The position numbers and the translations under genes are program-made. The notes under the pieces were generated by a model. It worked only from the letters and a program-made list of their open reading frames with translations, searched no databases and was not told where the DNA came from. A stretch of 49,986 nt of DNA from DAOUTY01 sp964453665 (GTDB taxonomy: Bacteria; Chloroflexota; Dehalococcoidia; SZUA-161), in contig CAYVQT010000018.1 in NCBI GenBank assembly GCA_964453665.1, positions 1 through 49,986 on the forward strand, given 5' to 3'. Shown here one piece after another: positions 17,134-26,044 of the stretch; positions within the stretch are counted from its first letter, which is position 1; every line of letters begins with the position of its first letter.

Positions 17134-17254
17134 CAGATATGCCCGTAACGTAGGAATAACTGCCCGTTAGCATTTAATAGTGTAAATCACATTCGCTTAC
17201 CTCGTAGGAGGGTATTCAACGGGAAACCACAATCACTTGAAAGGTAGGAGATAG

Positions 17255-18511
17255 ATGCTTAAAGATAGAAAGGAAGTACTGGACCTATTCAAATACCCAC
17301 TTCTGCAAGCTATGGCTCACAGGAGGACTCGCAGGTTTCCTCTGGGCTGCGAGATGGCGGAGGGGACGCTTACCCATACTTCCAAGAACCCGCCCGTGCC
17401 ACTCAACGATATAGAGACTGCCTTCCTCTGCTGGGCAGGCGCGGGAATAACGGGAATAATCGCAGGTGATATGCCCACCAACGATGTGCAGGGCAACATG
17501 TTCACCAGCTGGGTAGGAAGGACTACCCCCTACGCGTGCAATGTTCACAATATGAAGCTCTTCTTCACCAATGACGACGGTCTTTTCGCCTACGACCCTA
17601 AAGGTGCATCAAAACCCGTAGAGATTGAAACGGAGGACGATTGGGAGAAGATCGAAACATATTATAAACGTGATGCCATTAAGATTTCCGACGGCAGATT
17701 CCAGATGGTGCCCGAGGCGCTGGTGAGAGCGGTGCACTGGAATACTAACAGGCCGGGCACCACTATATTTATGCCCATACTTGAGATTTCGGAGGAGTAC
17801 CTCGACGCTGTTATAGCCGTATTCTCGGGGGAAGGCTACAAGGTATTCGACGACATTAAAGGGCAGTGTCCCGCGGGAATAAAGAAATGGATTGATAATG
17901 GGACATTGACCGGCCCCGACGTCCCTATCTCCACTATGGAATACACCATATTTCTCGGCAATCTCGCTCCCGCATTCCACGCCATACAGAACATACAGCT
18001 TGTAGCCGAGGCAATAGGTCTCGGCTCTGTTGTTATGACGGGATATATAGGGATAATAGTGCTACAAAGTCTGGGGTTCCGCTACAACATGGCAAAGGAG
18101 GGAAGCGGGGCGCTCCTCAACCTGAACCCGGCGGGACTGGACGGCATATTTGAAAGCTATCAGCCGCCTTATTATAAGACAATGGACGATGCCGTCGATG
18201 CCTTCATTGAGAAGAAATTCGGCAGCGGGGGCGTTTTTTCAGGCAACCGCAGCGGAATAACCCCCTTCAAGGACTGGGATAAGGTACAGCCCGGCTATCA
18301 GGTGCCGAGCGAGGAGACCATTCAGATAACCAAGGATTACTGCAACTATATATTCGACACCTTCGGAAGGTTCCCGGCCACGTTCGATACTATCATCATG
18401 CCCGAATGGATACAGGTTCACCACCTCGAGCAAGAGTTCTACGATAAATACGGGCTAGACAGGCTGGTGAACGAGACCCACAGACGACATATGGAACTGT
18501 GGCATAAGTAG
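17255..18511 (+). CDS. Uncharacterised 418-residue protein, possibly nitroreductase-like at its N-terminus
   Basis: No confident family assignment. The beginning (HRRTRRFPLGCEM, then PLNDIETAFLCWAGAGITG) resembles the opening of FMN-dependent nitroreductase/SagB-type enzymes, where a RRSxRxF motif binds the flavin phosphate; the remainder does not obviously continue that fold. There is no signal peptide, and the central hydrophobic stretch VVMTGYIGIIVLQSLGF is too isolated to call a membrane protein. The ATG has GGTAGGAGATAG upstream. It is on the same strand as the reductase genes and 121 bases from the SDR, so it may act on the same substrate. Being followed by a repeat region suggests the transcript ends here. 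Confidence 0.6.
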   Translation: MLKDRKEVLDLFKYPLLQAMAHRRTRRFPLGCEMAEGTLTHTSKNPPVPLNDIETAFLCWAGAGITGIIAGDMPTNDVQGNMFTSWVGRTTPYACNVHNMKLFFTNDDGLFAYDPKGASKPVEIETEDDWEKIETYYKRDAIKISDGRFQMVPEALVRAVHWNTNRPGTTIFMPILEISEEYLDAVIAVFSGEGYKVFDDIKGQCPAGIKKWIDNGTLTGPDVPISTMEYTIFLGNLAPAFHAIQNIQLVAEAIGLGSVVMTGYIGIIVLQSLGFRYNMAKEGSGALLNLNPAGLDGIFESYQPPYYKTMDDAVDAFIEKKFGSGGVFSGNRSGITPFKDWDKVQPGYQVPSEETIQITKDYCNYIFDTFGRFPATFDTIIMPEWIQVHHLEQEFYDKYGLDRLVNETHRRHMELWHK

Positions 18512-18535
18512 CCGGGCAAACCAGATAAATATCAA

Positions 18536-18677
18536 CTCACCCTCACCTAACCTCTCCCGTTCGGCTGAGCTCACGGCCGAAGCCGTCAAGGGAGAGGAAC
18601 TCACAACCCTACCTCCAGCGTAATGTGATATACATAATTCTCCCTCCCCCGGCGGGAGGGAGTTAGAGGGAGGGGGA
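18536..18677 (-). repeat. Composite palindromic repeat, copy 1 (inverted orientation)
   Basis: Two adjacent GC-rich hairpins. Arm A (18536-18597) starts CTCACCCTCACCTAACCTCTCCC-like and closes with GGGAGAGG; its 47-base core (18551-18597) is the exact reverse complement of 30746-30792. Arm B (18640-18677) is a CTCCCTCCC/GGGAGGGAG hairpin with a further GTTAGAGGGAGGGGG tail. Copies 2-4 at 34.6, 36.1 and 37.8 kb have the same two arms in the opposite orientation. No transposase is nearby, so this is a REP-like or MITE-like element. Confidence 0.8.
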
Positions 18678-18875
18678 ACCAGGAATGTGCAGCGCAGCGA
18701 AACCCTTCACAGACCTGAAAGCTGATAGCCCGATAGGTGGTTTCAATTTCACCCACCCAGCATACGTGCTAATACCGAAAATGGACAGGAGACATGTCAA
18801 CATAGTTAGAACAATTTTGGGTAGGTTTTAGTAAAAAACAGGAGGAAAAGTAAAGTAAAATTAACTTGAATAGGT
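18678..18875. other. Non-coding stretch between repeat and promoter
   Basis: Part of a 486-base gap without a supported gene. It becomes A/T-rich toward the surface-protein promoter. A purine-rich run (ACAGGAGGAAAAG, about 18838-18850) resembles a ribosome-binding site but is not followed by a useful frame. Confidence 0.4.
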
Positions 18876-18925
18876 TTGACAATCAGATAAATAAACTTGA
18901 CAATTATTAACAAAATGAGTATAAA
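18876..18925 (+). promoter_or_regulatory. Near-consensus sigma70 promoter of the surface-protein gene, with TTGACAAT direct repeat
   Basis: TTGACA at 18897-18902, 17 bases, then TATAAA at 18920-18925: the best promoter in the window. A second TTGACAAT begins at 18876, exactly 21 bases upstream of the one at 18897, so the -35 octamer is duplicated two helical turns apart; the upstream copy has GACAAT at 17-base spacing. The predicted start is near 18932, giving a leader of about 65 bases before ATG 18998. Confidence 0.6.
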
Positions 18926-18997
18926 GCGCGTGATATCCTCTTCTAAGACTTTCCGCATACAGATTTAAGCAATTCCATTTACCCAGTAGGAGGACAC

Positions 18998-20614
18998 ATG
19001 ACTGGTAAAACGCTGGCAATACTGACAATCCTGGTACTATGTCTATCTATCGGTGGTGTGCTTGCCCCGCCGCTGGCAAGCCCGGCACATGCCGACCCTA
19101 TGGAAACACTAAGCGTAACTATTACATCCACTTCATGTGCAGCGCCAAATAACAATATGCGAAACCTGTACTTGCAACCTGACGACGAAATTATACAATT
19201 CAATAGGAGTAATTGGATTGTAGGGAGTAATCCCAGCGGCTGTGTGGTCATGGTAGGACCTGAAACAACCTTGACAGTATCAGGAGACCTGAATGGCACA
19301 ATGACCGCTTCATCGCAAACTGTGGCCGTATGGTGGGATGAATTATCGCCTGCTGACCAGGTAGGATACGTTATAAGCACCGTCACTTTCGATGACGGCC
19401 ACGGTAATACCTTTAGCGGTGTAGCTGTAAGTGATACTGAGACATTCGGCACACCACCGAACGACCATACTATGAGTTTCAATGGTTTTATCATTGCCAC
19501 CTCGGGCACTGGCCAGATTATAATTGGTGAAACTACGGGCAGCTCAAGCTACGACTCGGTGAGCGGTTGCAGTACTTCAACATCGACTGGGACACTTCGG
19601 CGTTATGCCAGCGTTGAGGTATCAGGGCCTGGTACTTACAATGCAATTACAAATGTGATAACAGGTAATACACTAAGCCTGAGCACAAGTTATGGCCCAT
19701 TGCCCACCGATGAATTGTTGCAGTTTAGGGGTAGTAATTTAAGTGGTATCTCTAAGGACGACCCCATTAATTATTATGAAGGCATCTCTGCCAGCGGTCC
19801 GGTGACGGGCGATTTAACGGGTACAGTTACACATAGCCTCAACACCCTTCTCGCAATGTCACCCACGGTTCAGGGTTGGGCGGTCGGAACATTTAGCTAT
19901 AGCGACGGCAGCGGCACAATAAATGGCGTTATGGTCGAGGATGACTGGGTAACAGGTCCTGACACTTCCGCTTCAAGAGGTTATATGTTTGCACCGTCCG
20001 AATCCGGCAAGGAGTACTTAATAACTTACGACACGACATATGCAGGGGGAACAAATACATTTAACGGTAGTTTGTATACTTTAGAGCCTCTGACATCAGT
20101 AACCACCGCCACCGGCACGGGGGCAGCCACATTTGATTCTGATTCAGGTACAATAGAAAACCTAACGGCAGTGGCCGAAAGCTCGTTGCCCTCTGAGGGC
20201 AAGCCCGCCCTCGAGTTCCCCCACGGGTTCTTCGAGTTCGATATCACGGGGCTGTCAAATGGCGAAACAGTTACACTTACGATAGAGCTTCCTTCTCCTG
20301 TCCCAGTTGGGACCCAGTATTGGAAATACGGTCCGACAACAGGCGATCCGACTCCACACTGGTATCAAATAGCAATGGGCGATAACGACGGCGACAACAT
20401 CATCACTATTACGTTACAAGATGGCGGTCTTGGTGATGATGACCTGACTGCCAACGGCGTTATCGTCGACCAGGGCGGTCCCGGTAATCCTCCATCGCCC
20501 GGTGGCGCAGTTTCAGCGCCGGTATTCCCCAGCGTCTACGCTGGCATCGCGGCAGCCTTATCCGCGGCTGTTGTCGCATACATTGTCCGCAGAAAACTTG
20601 TGCACCAGTCGTAG
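18998..20614 (+). CDS. Secreted surface protein with choice-of-anchor U-like domain and C-terminal membrane anchor
   Basis: 538 residues. N-terminal signal peptide: a basic start, hydrophobic core (about 5-27) and AHA cleavage site near residue 32. Two similar beta-rich domains follow; SGDLNGTMT/TVTFDDGHG/FSGVAV in the first corresponds to TGDLTGTVT/TFSYSDGSG/INGVMV in the second, 160-200 residues apart. Near residue 440 comes a choice-of-anchor U-like segment (TQYWKYGPTTGDPTPHWYQI), then a Pro/Gly linker, a membrane helix (about 514-530) and an RRK stop. This is a cell-surface architecture of unknown ligand. It is Thr/Ser/Gly rich and more A/T-rich than its neighbours. The ATG follows AGGAGG four bases upstream and a strong promoter. 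It seems independent of the catabolic genes. Confidence 0.75.
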   Translation: MTGKTLAILTILVLCLSIGGVLAPPLASPAHADPMETLSVTITSTSCAAPNNNMRNLYLQPDDEIIQFNRSNWIVGSNPSGCVVMVGPETTLTVSGDLNGTMTASSQTVAVWWDELSPADQVGYVISTVTFDDGHGNTFSGVAVSDTETFGTPPNDHTMSFNGFIIATSGTGQIIIGETTGSSSYDSVSGCSTSTSTGTLRRYASVEVSGPGTYNAITNVITGNTLSLSTSYGPLPTDELLQFRGSNLSGISKDDPINYYEGISASGPVTGDLTGTVTHSLNTLLAMSPTVQGWAVGTFSYSDGSGTINGVMVEDDWVTGPDTSASRGYMFAPSESGKEYLITYDTTYAGGTNTFNGSLYTLEPLTSVTTATGTGAATFDSDSGTIENLTAVAESSLPSEGKPALEFPHGFFEFDITGLSNGETVTLTIELPSPVPVGTQYWKYGPTTGDPTPHWYQIAMGDNDGDNIITITLQDGGLGDDDLTANGVIVDQGGPGNPPSPGGAVSAPVFPSVYAGIAAALSAAVVAYIVRRKLVHQS

Positions 20615-20678
20615 AAGCGATCACGTAGGACATAGGATAAGGTGGAGGACATCGGCGAACCTGCCGCATCCACACTAT

Positions 20679-20880
20679 GTAGCGGGCACGGTTACCGTGC
20701 CCCTACGGTTTTATCTCACCCTTATCCCTCAACAAGCCGATCGAACCATGAACGGCCTCTATAACCGCAGCGTATAAAATGGAGTAGAACCCAACTCACA
20801 TATTATGGCGCAATAGATTCCCGCTTCCGCGGGAATGACATAATAATGTCACCCCTGCGAAAGGGTGGCCGACGTCGGCC
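20679..20880. repeat. Three short palindromes (dispersed-repeat type)
   Basis: In the 527-base gap after the surface-protein gene: GGGCACGG-TTA-CCGTGCCC (20684-20702, with GTAG/CTAC outer arms), TTCCCGC-TTCC-GCGGGAA (20818-20835), and the perfect 14-base palindrome GGCCGACGTCGGCC (20867-20880). The first two resemble short extragenic palindromes common in many environmental bacterial genomes. None is followed by a T-run. The rest of the gap contains only the small frames described next. Confidence 0.5.
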
Positions 20881-21004
20881 AACCTACCCTTTCTATCACC
20901 TAACACTTTCCACATTAAAGGCTTTACAACCAGAGGTCTGAGTAGGATAATGTGTCAACCAAGAACCCAGTCCCAAGGCATTAAACAGGAGAGGGCTATG
21001 CCAA

Positions 21005-21103
21005 ATGTTGGAGAAGCTAAGGGGGCTGGGTGCACAGATACTCTTCTATTCACACGGCGGAGGTGGCTACACTATCTACTTCACGAAGCAGGGGCTTCTA
21101 TGA
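21005..21103 (+). CDS. Possible small protein (32 aa), overlapping alternative frame
   Basis: ATG 21005 opens a 32-residue frame whose product (with SHGGGGYTIYFTKQG) looks protein-like. A different frame from ATG 20998 gives 37 residues ending at 21111. Both share the good ribosome-binding site AGGAGAGGG (20987-20995); spacing is 2-7 bases for ATG 20998 and 9 for ATG 21005. It lies about 40 bases upstream of the SDR and could be a leader, a small protein or a gene remnant. Nothing but the site and composition supports it. Confidence 0.2.
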   Translation: MLEKLRGLGAQILFYSHGGGGYTIYFTKQGLL

Positions 21104-21141
21104 ACAGGTAACATAATTCATCAAAGGAAGGGTTGGATGAA

Positions 21142-21924
21142 ATGAGCAGGGTTTCCGGACTATTCGACATCACAGGCAATGTGGCTATTGTAACCGGGGC
21201 TGCCAGCGGGATAGGCCGGGCTATTGCTCTGGACCTGGCCGGACTCGGAGCCAGCGTGGTCGCGGCAGACAAGGCCATAGGTGGTGCGCAAGAAGTAGCG
21301 AAGGAAATAGAATCAGCAGGCGGCATAGCCATCGCTGCTGAAACGGATGTTACCGATAAAAAAGAAGTGGAACAAATGGTGCAGAAGACAATCGAAAGAT
21401 TCGGCAAGATCGATATCCTGGTGAACAATGCCGGAATCATTGCCAGAAGCTCAGTCATGGACATCCATGAAGAGGAATTGGACAGGACATTCGATGTAAA
21501 TCTCAAAGGTGTTGTTCTTTGTTCCCAGGCAGCAGCCAGAAACATGATTGAGCGGAAAAGCGGTAAGATTGTGAACGTGGGATCGTCCCTATCTTCAAGG
21601 GCTTCGGTATGTAACTTATCAGGCGGAGGGGCGGACTACTGCGCATCGAAGGCGGCTGTACAGGCAATTACCAGGTCACTGGCCATGGAGCTGGGCCCCT
21701 GTGGTATAAACGTCAACGCTGTTGCTCCAGGGGTAACCAACACTCCAATGCACGAAGGCCTGTGGGAAATGGCAGCAGCATACTACCAGAATAGTGTACC
21801 ACTGGGAAGACTGGCGGAGCCGGAGGACATAGCCGACGTGGTGGTATTCCTGGTTACTGACGCCGCCCGGTACATTACAGGTCAGACCATTCATGTTAAT
21901 GGCGGACAGATAATGGTGGACTAG
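21142..21924 (+). CDS. Short-chain dehydrogenase/reductase (FabG-like)
   Basis: Classical SDR, 260 residues. TGAASGIG (18-25), NNAG (95-98), catalytic Ser near 148-149, Tyr166/Lys170 in YCASK, and the PG...T segment after it. Asp43 (VVAADKA) suggests NAD(H). A conserved C-terminal end (YITGQTIHVNGGQIMVD) places it with FabG/2-dehydro-3-deoxy-gluconate-type SDRs. The frame allows a TTG at 21133, but ATG 21142 lies eight bases after AGGAAGGG. It is 17 bases from the OYE-type gene and probably its operon partner. Likely interconverts a hydroxyl and a keto group in the same pathway. Confidence 0.87.
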   Translation: MSRVSGLFDITGNVAIVTGAASGIGRAIALDLAGLGASVVAADKAIGGAQEVAKEIESAGGIAIAAETDVTDKKEVEQMVQKTIERFGKIDILVNNAGIIARSSVMDIHEEELDRTFDVNLKGVVLCSQAAARNMIERKSGKIVNVGSSLSSRASVCNLSGGGADYCASKAAVQAITRSLAMELGPCGINVNAVAPGVTNTPMHEGLWEMAAAYYQNSVPLGRLAEPEDIADVVVFLVTDAARYITGQTIHVNGGQIMVD

Positions 21925-21941
21925 TATAGGAGGTGGCAGCA

Positions 21942-23891
21942 ATGGCCAGGCTTGAAAAACTCTTTGAGCCCGTCAAGATAGGCAAATTGCAGCTCAAGAA
22001 CCGGATAGTGATGCCGGCCCTGAACACAAAGCTCGGGACTGAGTTCGGGGCTGTGAGCGACCGGATGATTGACTTCTACGTGGAGAGGGCCAAAGGGGGA
22101 GTGAGCCTGATAGTAATCGAGAACACCTGCGTTGATTGGCCGGTAGGGAAGGCAGGCACGAATCCTATCAGGGCAGATGAGTGGAAGTTCGTCCAGGGAC
22201 TTCATGACCTTGCAGAAGCGGTTCACCTCTACGGCACGAAGATCGCCACCCAGCTACAGCATACCGGCAGACAGGGCTCAGCGATGACGAGCGCCGAGGG
22301 GCAACAGCTCGTAGCGCCTTCGGCAATTCCCTGCCTGCCCACCGGCGCCGAAATGCCGCGGGAGCTGACCATCGAGGAAATCGAGGGGCTGATTGGCAAG
22401 TTTATCTTCGGAGCCGCGATTACAAGAACCGCCGGATTCGATGCCGTCGAAATCCACGGGGCGCACGGGTATCTAATCACCCAGTTCATGTCCCCCTACT
22501 CCAATAAACGCACAGACGAATATGGCGGTAATTTCGAGAACAGGATGAGGTTCGCCCTGAGGATAGTGGAAGGGGTCAGGGCAGCAGTGGGCCCCGATTT
22601 CCCCATCATTTTCAGACTCAGCGGAGACGAATATATAGAGGGCGGGCTGACCCTGGAGGACAACAAGCTGATTGCACAGAGACTGGAATCCGCCGGGGTG
22701 GATGCCCTGAGCGTTTCATCGGGCATATACGAGTCACCACCGTGGTACGGCAGGATCTTCCCCACGATGGGTATGCCAGAGGGATGCAATGTACCGCTTG
22801 CAGCGGAAATCAAGAGGGTTATCAACATACCGGTTATCGTCGCCGGCAAACTTGGCGACCCGCTACTGGCCGAAGAAGTCCTCAAGGATGGAAAGGCAGA
22901 CCTTATCGCTATTGGCAGACCTCTGCTCGCCGACCCGGAGCTGCCGAGAAAAGCCGCTGAGGGACGGTTGGATGATATACGTCCCTGCCTTTATTGTAAC
23001 GAAGCCTGTGCCGGGAGCATAGCCAACTTCTGGCGGATAAGCTGTCAGGTGAATCCTGCCCTCGGTAAAGAAAGAGAGTACGAAATCAAACCGGCAGCGA
23101 AGATTAAGCGAGTGCTGGTCGTCGGCGGCGGCCCGGCAGGTATGGAAGCAGCAAGGGTTGCCGCACTCAGAGGCCACGAAGTAACCCTGTACGAAAAAGG
23201 TAATAGCCTGGGAGGACAGCTAGCGCCAGCCTCGGCACCCAGGTTCAAGCAATCGATCAAACGCCTTGCGGAATACCTTAAAAGGCAAATCGAGAAGGTA
23301 AATGTTAAAGTCGAACTCGGAAGAGAGGTCAACCCGGAACTGATTAAAAAGCTGAAACCCGACGTTGTGATACTGGCAACAGGCGCCTCCCATCTTGTCC
23401 CCGACATTCCCGGCGTCGGGCTGGAGAAGGTGGCTACCGCCAGCGAGATACTTCTGGGTAAAAAGGAGGCAGGCGACAGAGTCGTCGTGGTAGGGGGCGG
23501 GGAGGTCGGAGCCGAGCTTGCCTGGTTCCTGGCGGAGCAGGGCAAGAAGGTGACCATCATTGAGATGCTGTACGGTGTCGCAATCGACATGAACCTTTTC
23601 AGCCGCTTCTACCTGCTGGATAAGATGGCCGAGCTTGGAATCGAGGTGCTTGCCAACACGACAGCCGGGGAAATAACCGACAAAGGCGTGGTTGCAGTCG
23701 ATATAAGTGGTGATAAAAGGGTAATAGAGGCGGATACTGTAGTCCTCGCTACAGGTTTTAAGTCCAACAGCGAACTCGCGGATAAACTCAGGGGCAAGAT
23801 CCCTGGGGTATACGCCATCGGGGACTGCGCGGAGCCTCACAAGATATGGGGGGCAATACATGGCGGCGCGCGTGTTGCGCGCCAGGTATGA
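21942..23891 (+). CDS. Old yellow enzyme / 2,4-dienoyl-CoA reductase-type flavoprotein
   Basis: Three-cofactor oxidoreductase, 649 residues. Residues 1 to about 340 form the FMN TIM barrel (HGAHGYLITQFMSPYSNKRTD region from 172, catalytic-type His pair H172/H175). C349-x2-C352-x3-C356-x11-C368 binds a [4Fe-4S] cluster. Then come an FAD fold (VLVVGGGPAGMEAAR near 391) and an NAD(P) fold (VVVVGGGEVGAELAW near 510). This is the full layout of FadH, enoate reductase and trimethylamine dehydrogenase. It reduces an activated C=C bond, for example a dienoyl-CoA or enoate. ATG 21942 is preceded by AGGAGG; a GTG at 21933 overlaps that site and was rejected. It could reduce the cyclic diene or the enoyl product of the reductase/dehydratase. 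Confidence 0.88.
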   Translation: MARLEKLFEPVKIGKLQLKNRIVMPALNTKLGTEFGAVSDRMIDFYVERAKGGVSLIVIENTCVDWPVGKAGTNPIRADEWKFVQGLHDLAEAVHLYGTKIATQLQHTGRQGSAMTSAEGQQLVAPSAIPCLPTGAEMPRELTIEEIEGLIGKFIFGAAITRTAGFDAVEIHGAHGYLITQFMSPYSNKRTDEYGGNFENRMRFALRIVEGVRAAVGPDFPIIFRLSGDEYIEGGLTLEDNKLIAQRLESAGVDALSVSSGIYESPPWYGRIFPTMGMPEGCNVPLAAEIKRVINIPVIVAGKLGDPLLAEEVLKDGKADLIAIGRPLLADPELPRKAAEGRLDDIRPCLYCNEACAGSIANFWRISCQVNPALGKEREYEIKPAAKIKRVLVVGGGPAGMEAARVAALRGHEVTLYEKGNSLGGQLAPASAPRFKQSIKRLAEYLKRQIEKVNVKVELGREVNPELIKKLKPDVVILATGASHLVPDIPGVGLEKVATASEILLGKKEAGDRVVVVGGGEVGAELAWFLAEQGKKVTIIEMLYGVAIDMNLFSRFYLLDKMAELGIEVLANTTAGEITDKGVVAVDISGDKRVIEADTVVLATGFKSNSELADKLRGKIPGVYAIGDCAEPHKIWGAIHGGARVARQV

Positions 23892-23925
23892 AGCGTAAGC
23901 GCTGAAAAATATAATGAGGGGAACA

Positions 23926-25140
23926 ATGCCCAGGACAATCGTTATACCGGTGACCCTGGACACGAAGGGAGAGGAGACCGGGTTCGTAAAGGACGAGATA
24001 GCGAGGAAAGGGCACAAAACACTAATCATAGATGTCGGTGTTCTGGGCAGACCTCAAATGAAGGCTGATATTACCCGGGAGGAAGTAGCCCGGGCTGGCG
24101 GCAAGAGCCTCGGGGAACTTGTCGAGGCCGCAGAGAAAGGGGCCGACAGGACCGAGGCAACGAACGTTATGATTAAAGGGGTGCAGAAGATTGTCAGGGA
24201 GCTGCACTCTGCGGGCAAGCTGGATGGCATAATATCCCTCGGCGGTTCAACTGGAGCCGCACTCGGAACCTCTGCCATGAGCGTACTGCCCATCGGCGTG
24301 CCCAAGCTGATGGTGAGCACGGGGTTCGAGCTACAGTTCGTCGGCCACAGGGACATCGCCATGATGCAAACCCCCGCGGATATACTGGGGCTCAACTCTG
24401 TGATGAGAAAGACGCTGGCAAGTGCCGCCGGGGCAATCGTGGGCATGGTAGAAGCGGAAGTGCGGGGTGAGGTCAAGCCTATGATCGGGATAACCGCCCT
24501 CGGGGTTACCACCCCCGCAGTCATGAATATAAAGCCTCTTCTCGAACAGGGAGGATACGACCTCATAGCTTTTCATACGGATACACAAATACTGGACGAA
24601 CTGGTGCAGGAGGGCAAAATCAGCGGGATTATAGACCTGACGACCTTTGAGGTAATGATACCGCTCACCTACCACCTGCCGGAGGAACTGGCGGAGGGCC
24701 GACTCAGGCTTGCGGGCGAAAAAGGGCTGCCCCAGGTTATCGTCCCCGGCGGCCTGGACATGCTCATCCTGACGGGCACTAAGGAGACCGTTCCCGCAGA
24801 ATATAAAGACCGAATACTTCATGTTCACGGCCCCGATAGGGTACTGGCGAGAACGACCAAAGCGGAAGTGGGCAAGGCGGCTATAATCCTGGCTGAGAGA
24901 GCCAACAGGGCGCTGGGGCCGGTCGCCATAGTCATTCCACAGCGGGGCTTTTCAGCAGTGGACGAACAGGGTCAGCATTTCCACGACCCTGAGGCCGACG
25001 GAGCATTCGCGCAAGTAGTCAAGGATACGGCGAACGAAAATGTCGAGATTGTGGAGGTTGACGCACACATCAACGATGACGAGTTTGCCAGAATTGTGGT
25101 CGACACCTTTGGCAGGCTGATGAAAAAGGAAGGCGTCTAG
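23926..25140 (+). CDS. UPF0261 / Tm-1-like ATP-binding protein
   Basis: 404 residues, the full length of UPF0261. Recognised by the opening VIPVTLDTKGEET, the glycine-rich segment IISLGGSTGAALGTSAM and the later MIGITALGVTTPAVM. In plants this domain is the N-terminal half of the tomato Tm-1 virus-resistance protein, which binds ATP; the bacterial function is unknown, though such genes often stand with catabolic genes. ATG 23926 was chosen because GAGGGG lies four bases upstream; an upstream ATG at 23914 is in frame. Its stop is one base before the next gene, which encodes the second half of the same fold pair, so the two probably form a complex. Confidence 0.8.
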   Translation: MPRTIVIPVTLDTKGEETGFVKDEIARKGHKTLIIDVGVLGRPQMKADITREEVARAGGKSLGELVEAAEKGADRTEATNVMIKGVQKIVRELHSAGKLDGIISLGGSTGAALGTSAMSVLPIGVPKLMVSTGFELQFVGHRDIAMMQTPADILGLNSVMRKTLASAAGAIVGMVEAEVRGEVKPMIGITALGVTTPAVMNIKPLLEQGGYDLIAFHTDTQILDELVQEGKISGIIDLTTFEVMIPLTYHLPEELAEGRLRLAGEKGLPQVIVPGGLDMLILTGTKETVPAEYKDRILHVHGPDRVLARTTKAEVGKAAIILAERANRALGPVAIVIPQRGFSAVDEQGQHFHDPEADGAFAQVVKDTANENVEIVEVDAHINDDEFARIVVDTFGRLMKKEGV

Positions 25141-25141
25141 G

Positions 25142-25981
25142 ATGGGGCGAAGATTCACCAGGGAGGAAATACTGCAAAGGCTCAGGAATACAATTGAGGC
25201 GGGTAAGCCTGTAATAGCCGCCGGCAGCAGCGCGGGCATCATAGCCAAGTGTGCCGAGCTTGGAGGGGCCGACCTGATAATGGTATATAGTTCGGGGAAG
25301 GCAAGAATAAGGGGATTCCAGACCACAATGGTCGAGAACTCCAACCAGGTAACCCTGGAGATGTTCGAGGAAATAGACGCCGTGGTAAAAGAAACCCCTA
25401 TCATCGGGGGTATCGATGTAACCGAGCCTCCCGGTGTCAAAAACCTCGCCGAACTGGTGCAAAGGTTTGCCGATACGGGATTCTCAGGTATAATCAACTT
25501 CCCTACATACGGCTTTTTCGACGACGAAAACTGGCGCAGGGACAGGGAAGACCAGGGCATAGGGTTTTCCAGGGAGATCGAACTTATACGAGTTGCTCGA
25601 AACATGAACGTATTCACCATGGCGTATGTCTTCTTCCCACAGGATGCACGGACGATGGCTGAAGCGGGGGTCGATTGCATGGTACCTCATGCGGGAGGCA
25701 CGGCCGGGGGGCTGGTTGGCTTTGACTCAATTGCGTCGCCCCTGAAAGACGCGGCTGCCAGCGTGCAGAAGATGATTGAAACGACCAGGGAAGTAAACCC
25801 GGATGTAATCTGTCTGGCCCACGGCGGGCCGATTGCCGCCCCCGAGGATACCGGCTACCTTTATGAACACACAGAGGCATCCGGCTTTGTCGGAGCTTCA
25901 AGCATTGAGAGAATACCTGTGGAAAAGGCTGTTACCGAGGTAGTGAAAGCGTTTAAGAGCTTTCAATTGAAGAGGCATTGA
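25142..25981 (+). CDS. Phosphoenolpyruvate-hydrolase-like TIM-barrel protein (Tm-1 C-terminal-like)
   Basis: 279 residues of the PEP_hydrolase/TIM-barrel signal-transduction family. Characteristic pieces are ELGGADLIMVYSSG, INFPTYGFFDD and LAHGGPIAAPEDT. The same domain is fused to UPF0261 in plant and fungal Tm-1-like proteins; here they are separate but adjacent genes one base apart, with the ribosome-binding site (AAAAGGAAGG) inside the upstream gene. The reaction is not established for this family; related barrels act on PEP- or keto-acid-type substrates. In this operon it might handle a C-C cleavage or isomerisation (inference only). Confidence 0.8.
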   Translation: MGRRFTREEILQRLRNTIEAGKPVIAAGSSAGIIAKCAELGGADLIMVYSSGKARIRGFQTTMVENSNQVTLEMFEEIDAVVKETPIIGGIDVTEPPGVKNLAELVQRFADTGFSGIINFPTYGFFDDENWRRDREDQGIGFSREIELIRVARNMNVFTMAYVFFPQDARTMAEAGVDCMVPHAGGTAGGLVGFDSIASPLKDAAASVQKMIETTREVNPDVICLAHGGPIAAPEDTGYLYEHTEASGFVGASSIERIPVEKAVTEVVKAFKSFQLKRH

Positions 25982-26044
25982 AGCTCTTTACGCCGTATTA
26001 ACTAAAATCAAATCGCTCTTTAAGCATAGAAAGGAAGTTGTTCC

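Noticed and set aside
18536..18677. Composite repeat as an intrinsic terminator or CRISPR piece
   Set aside because: No T-run after the hairpins, and no regular repeat-spacer units; copies recur dispersed in other gaps.
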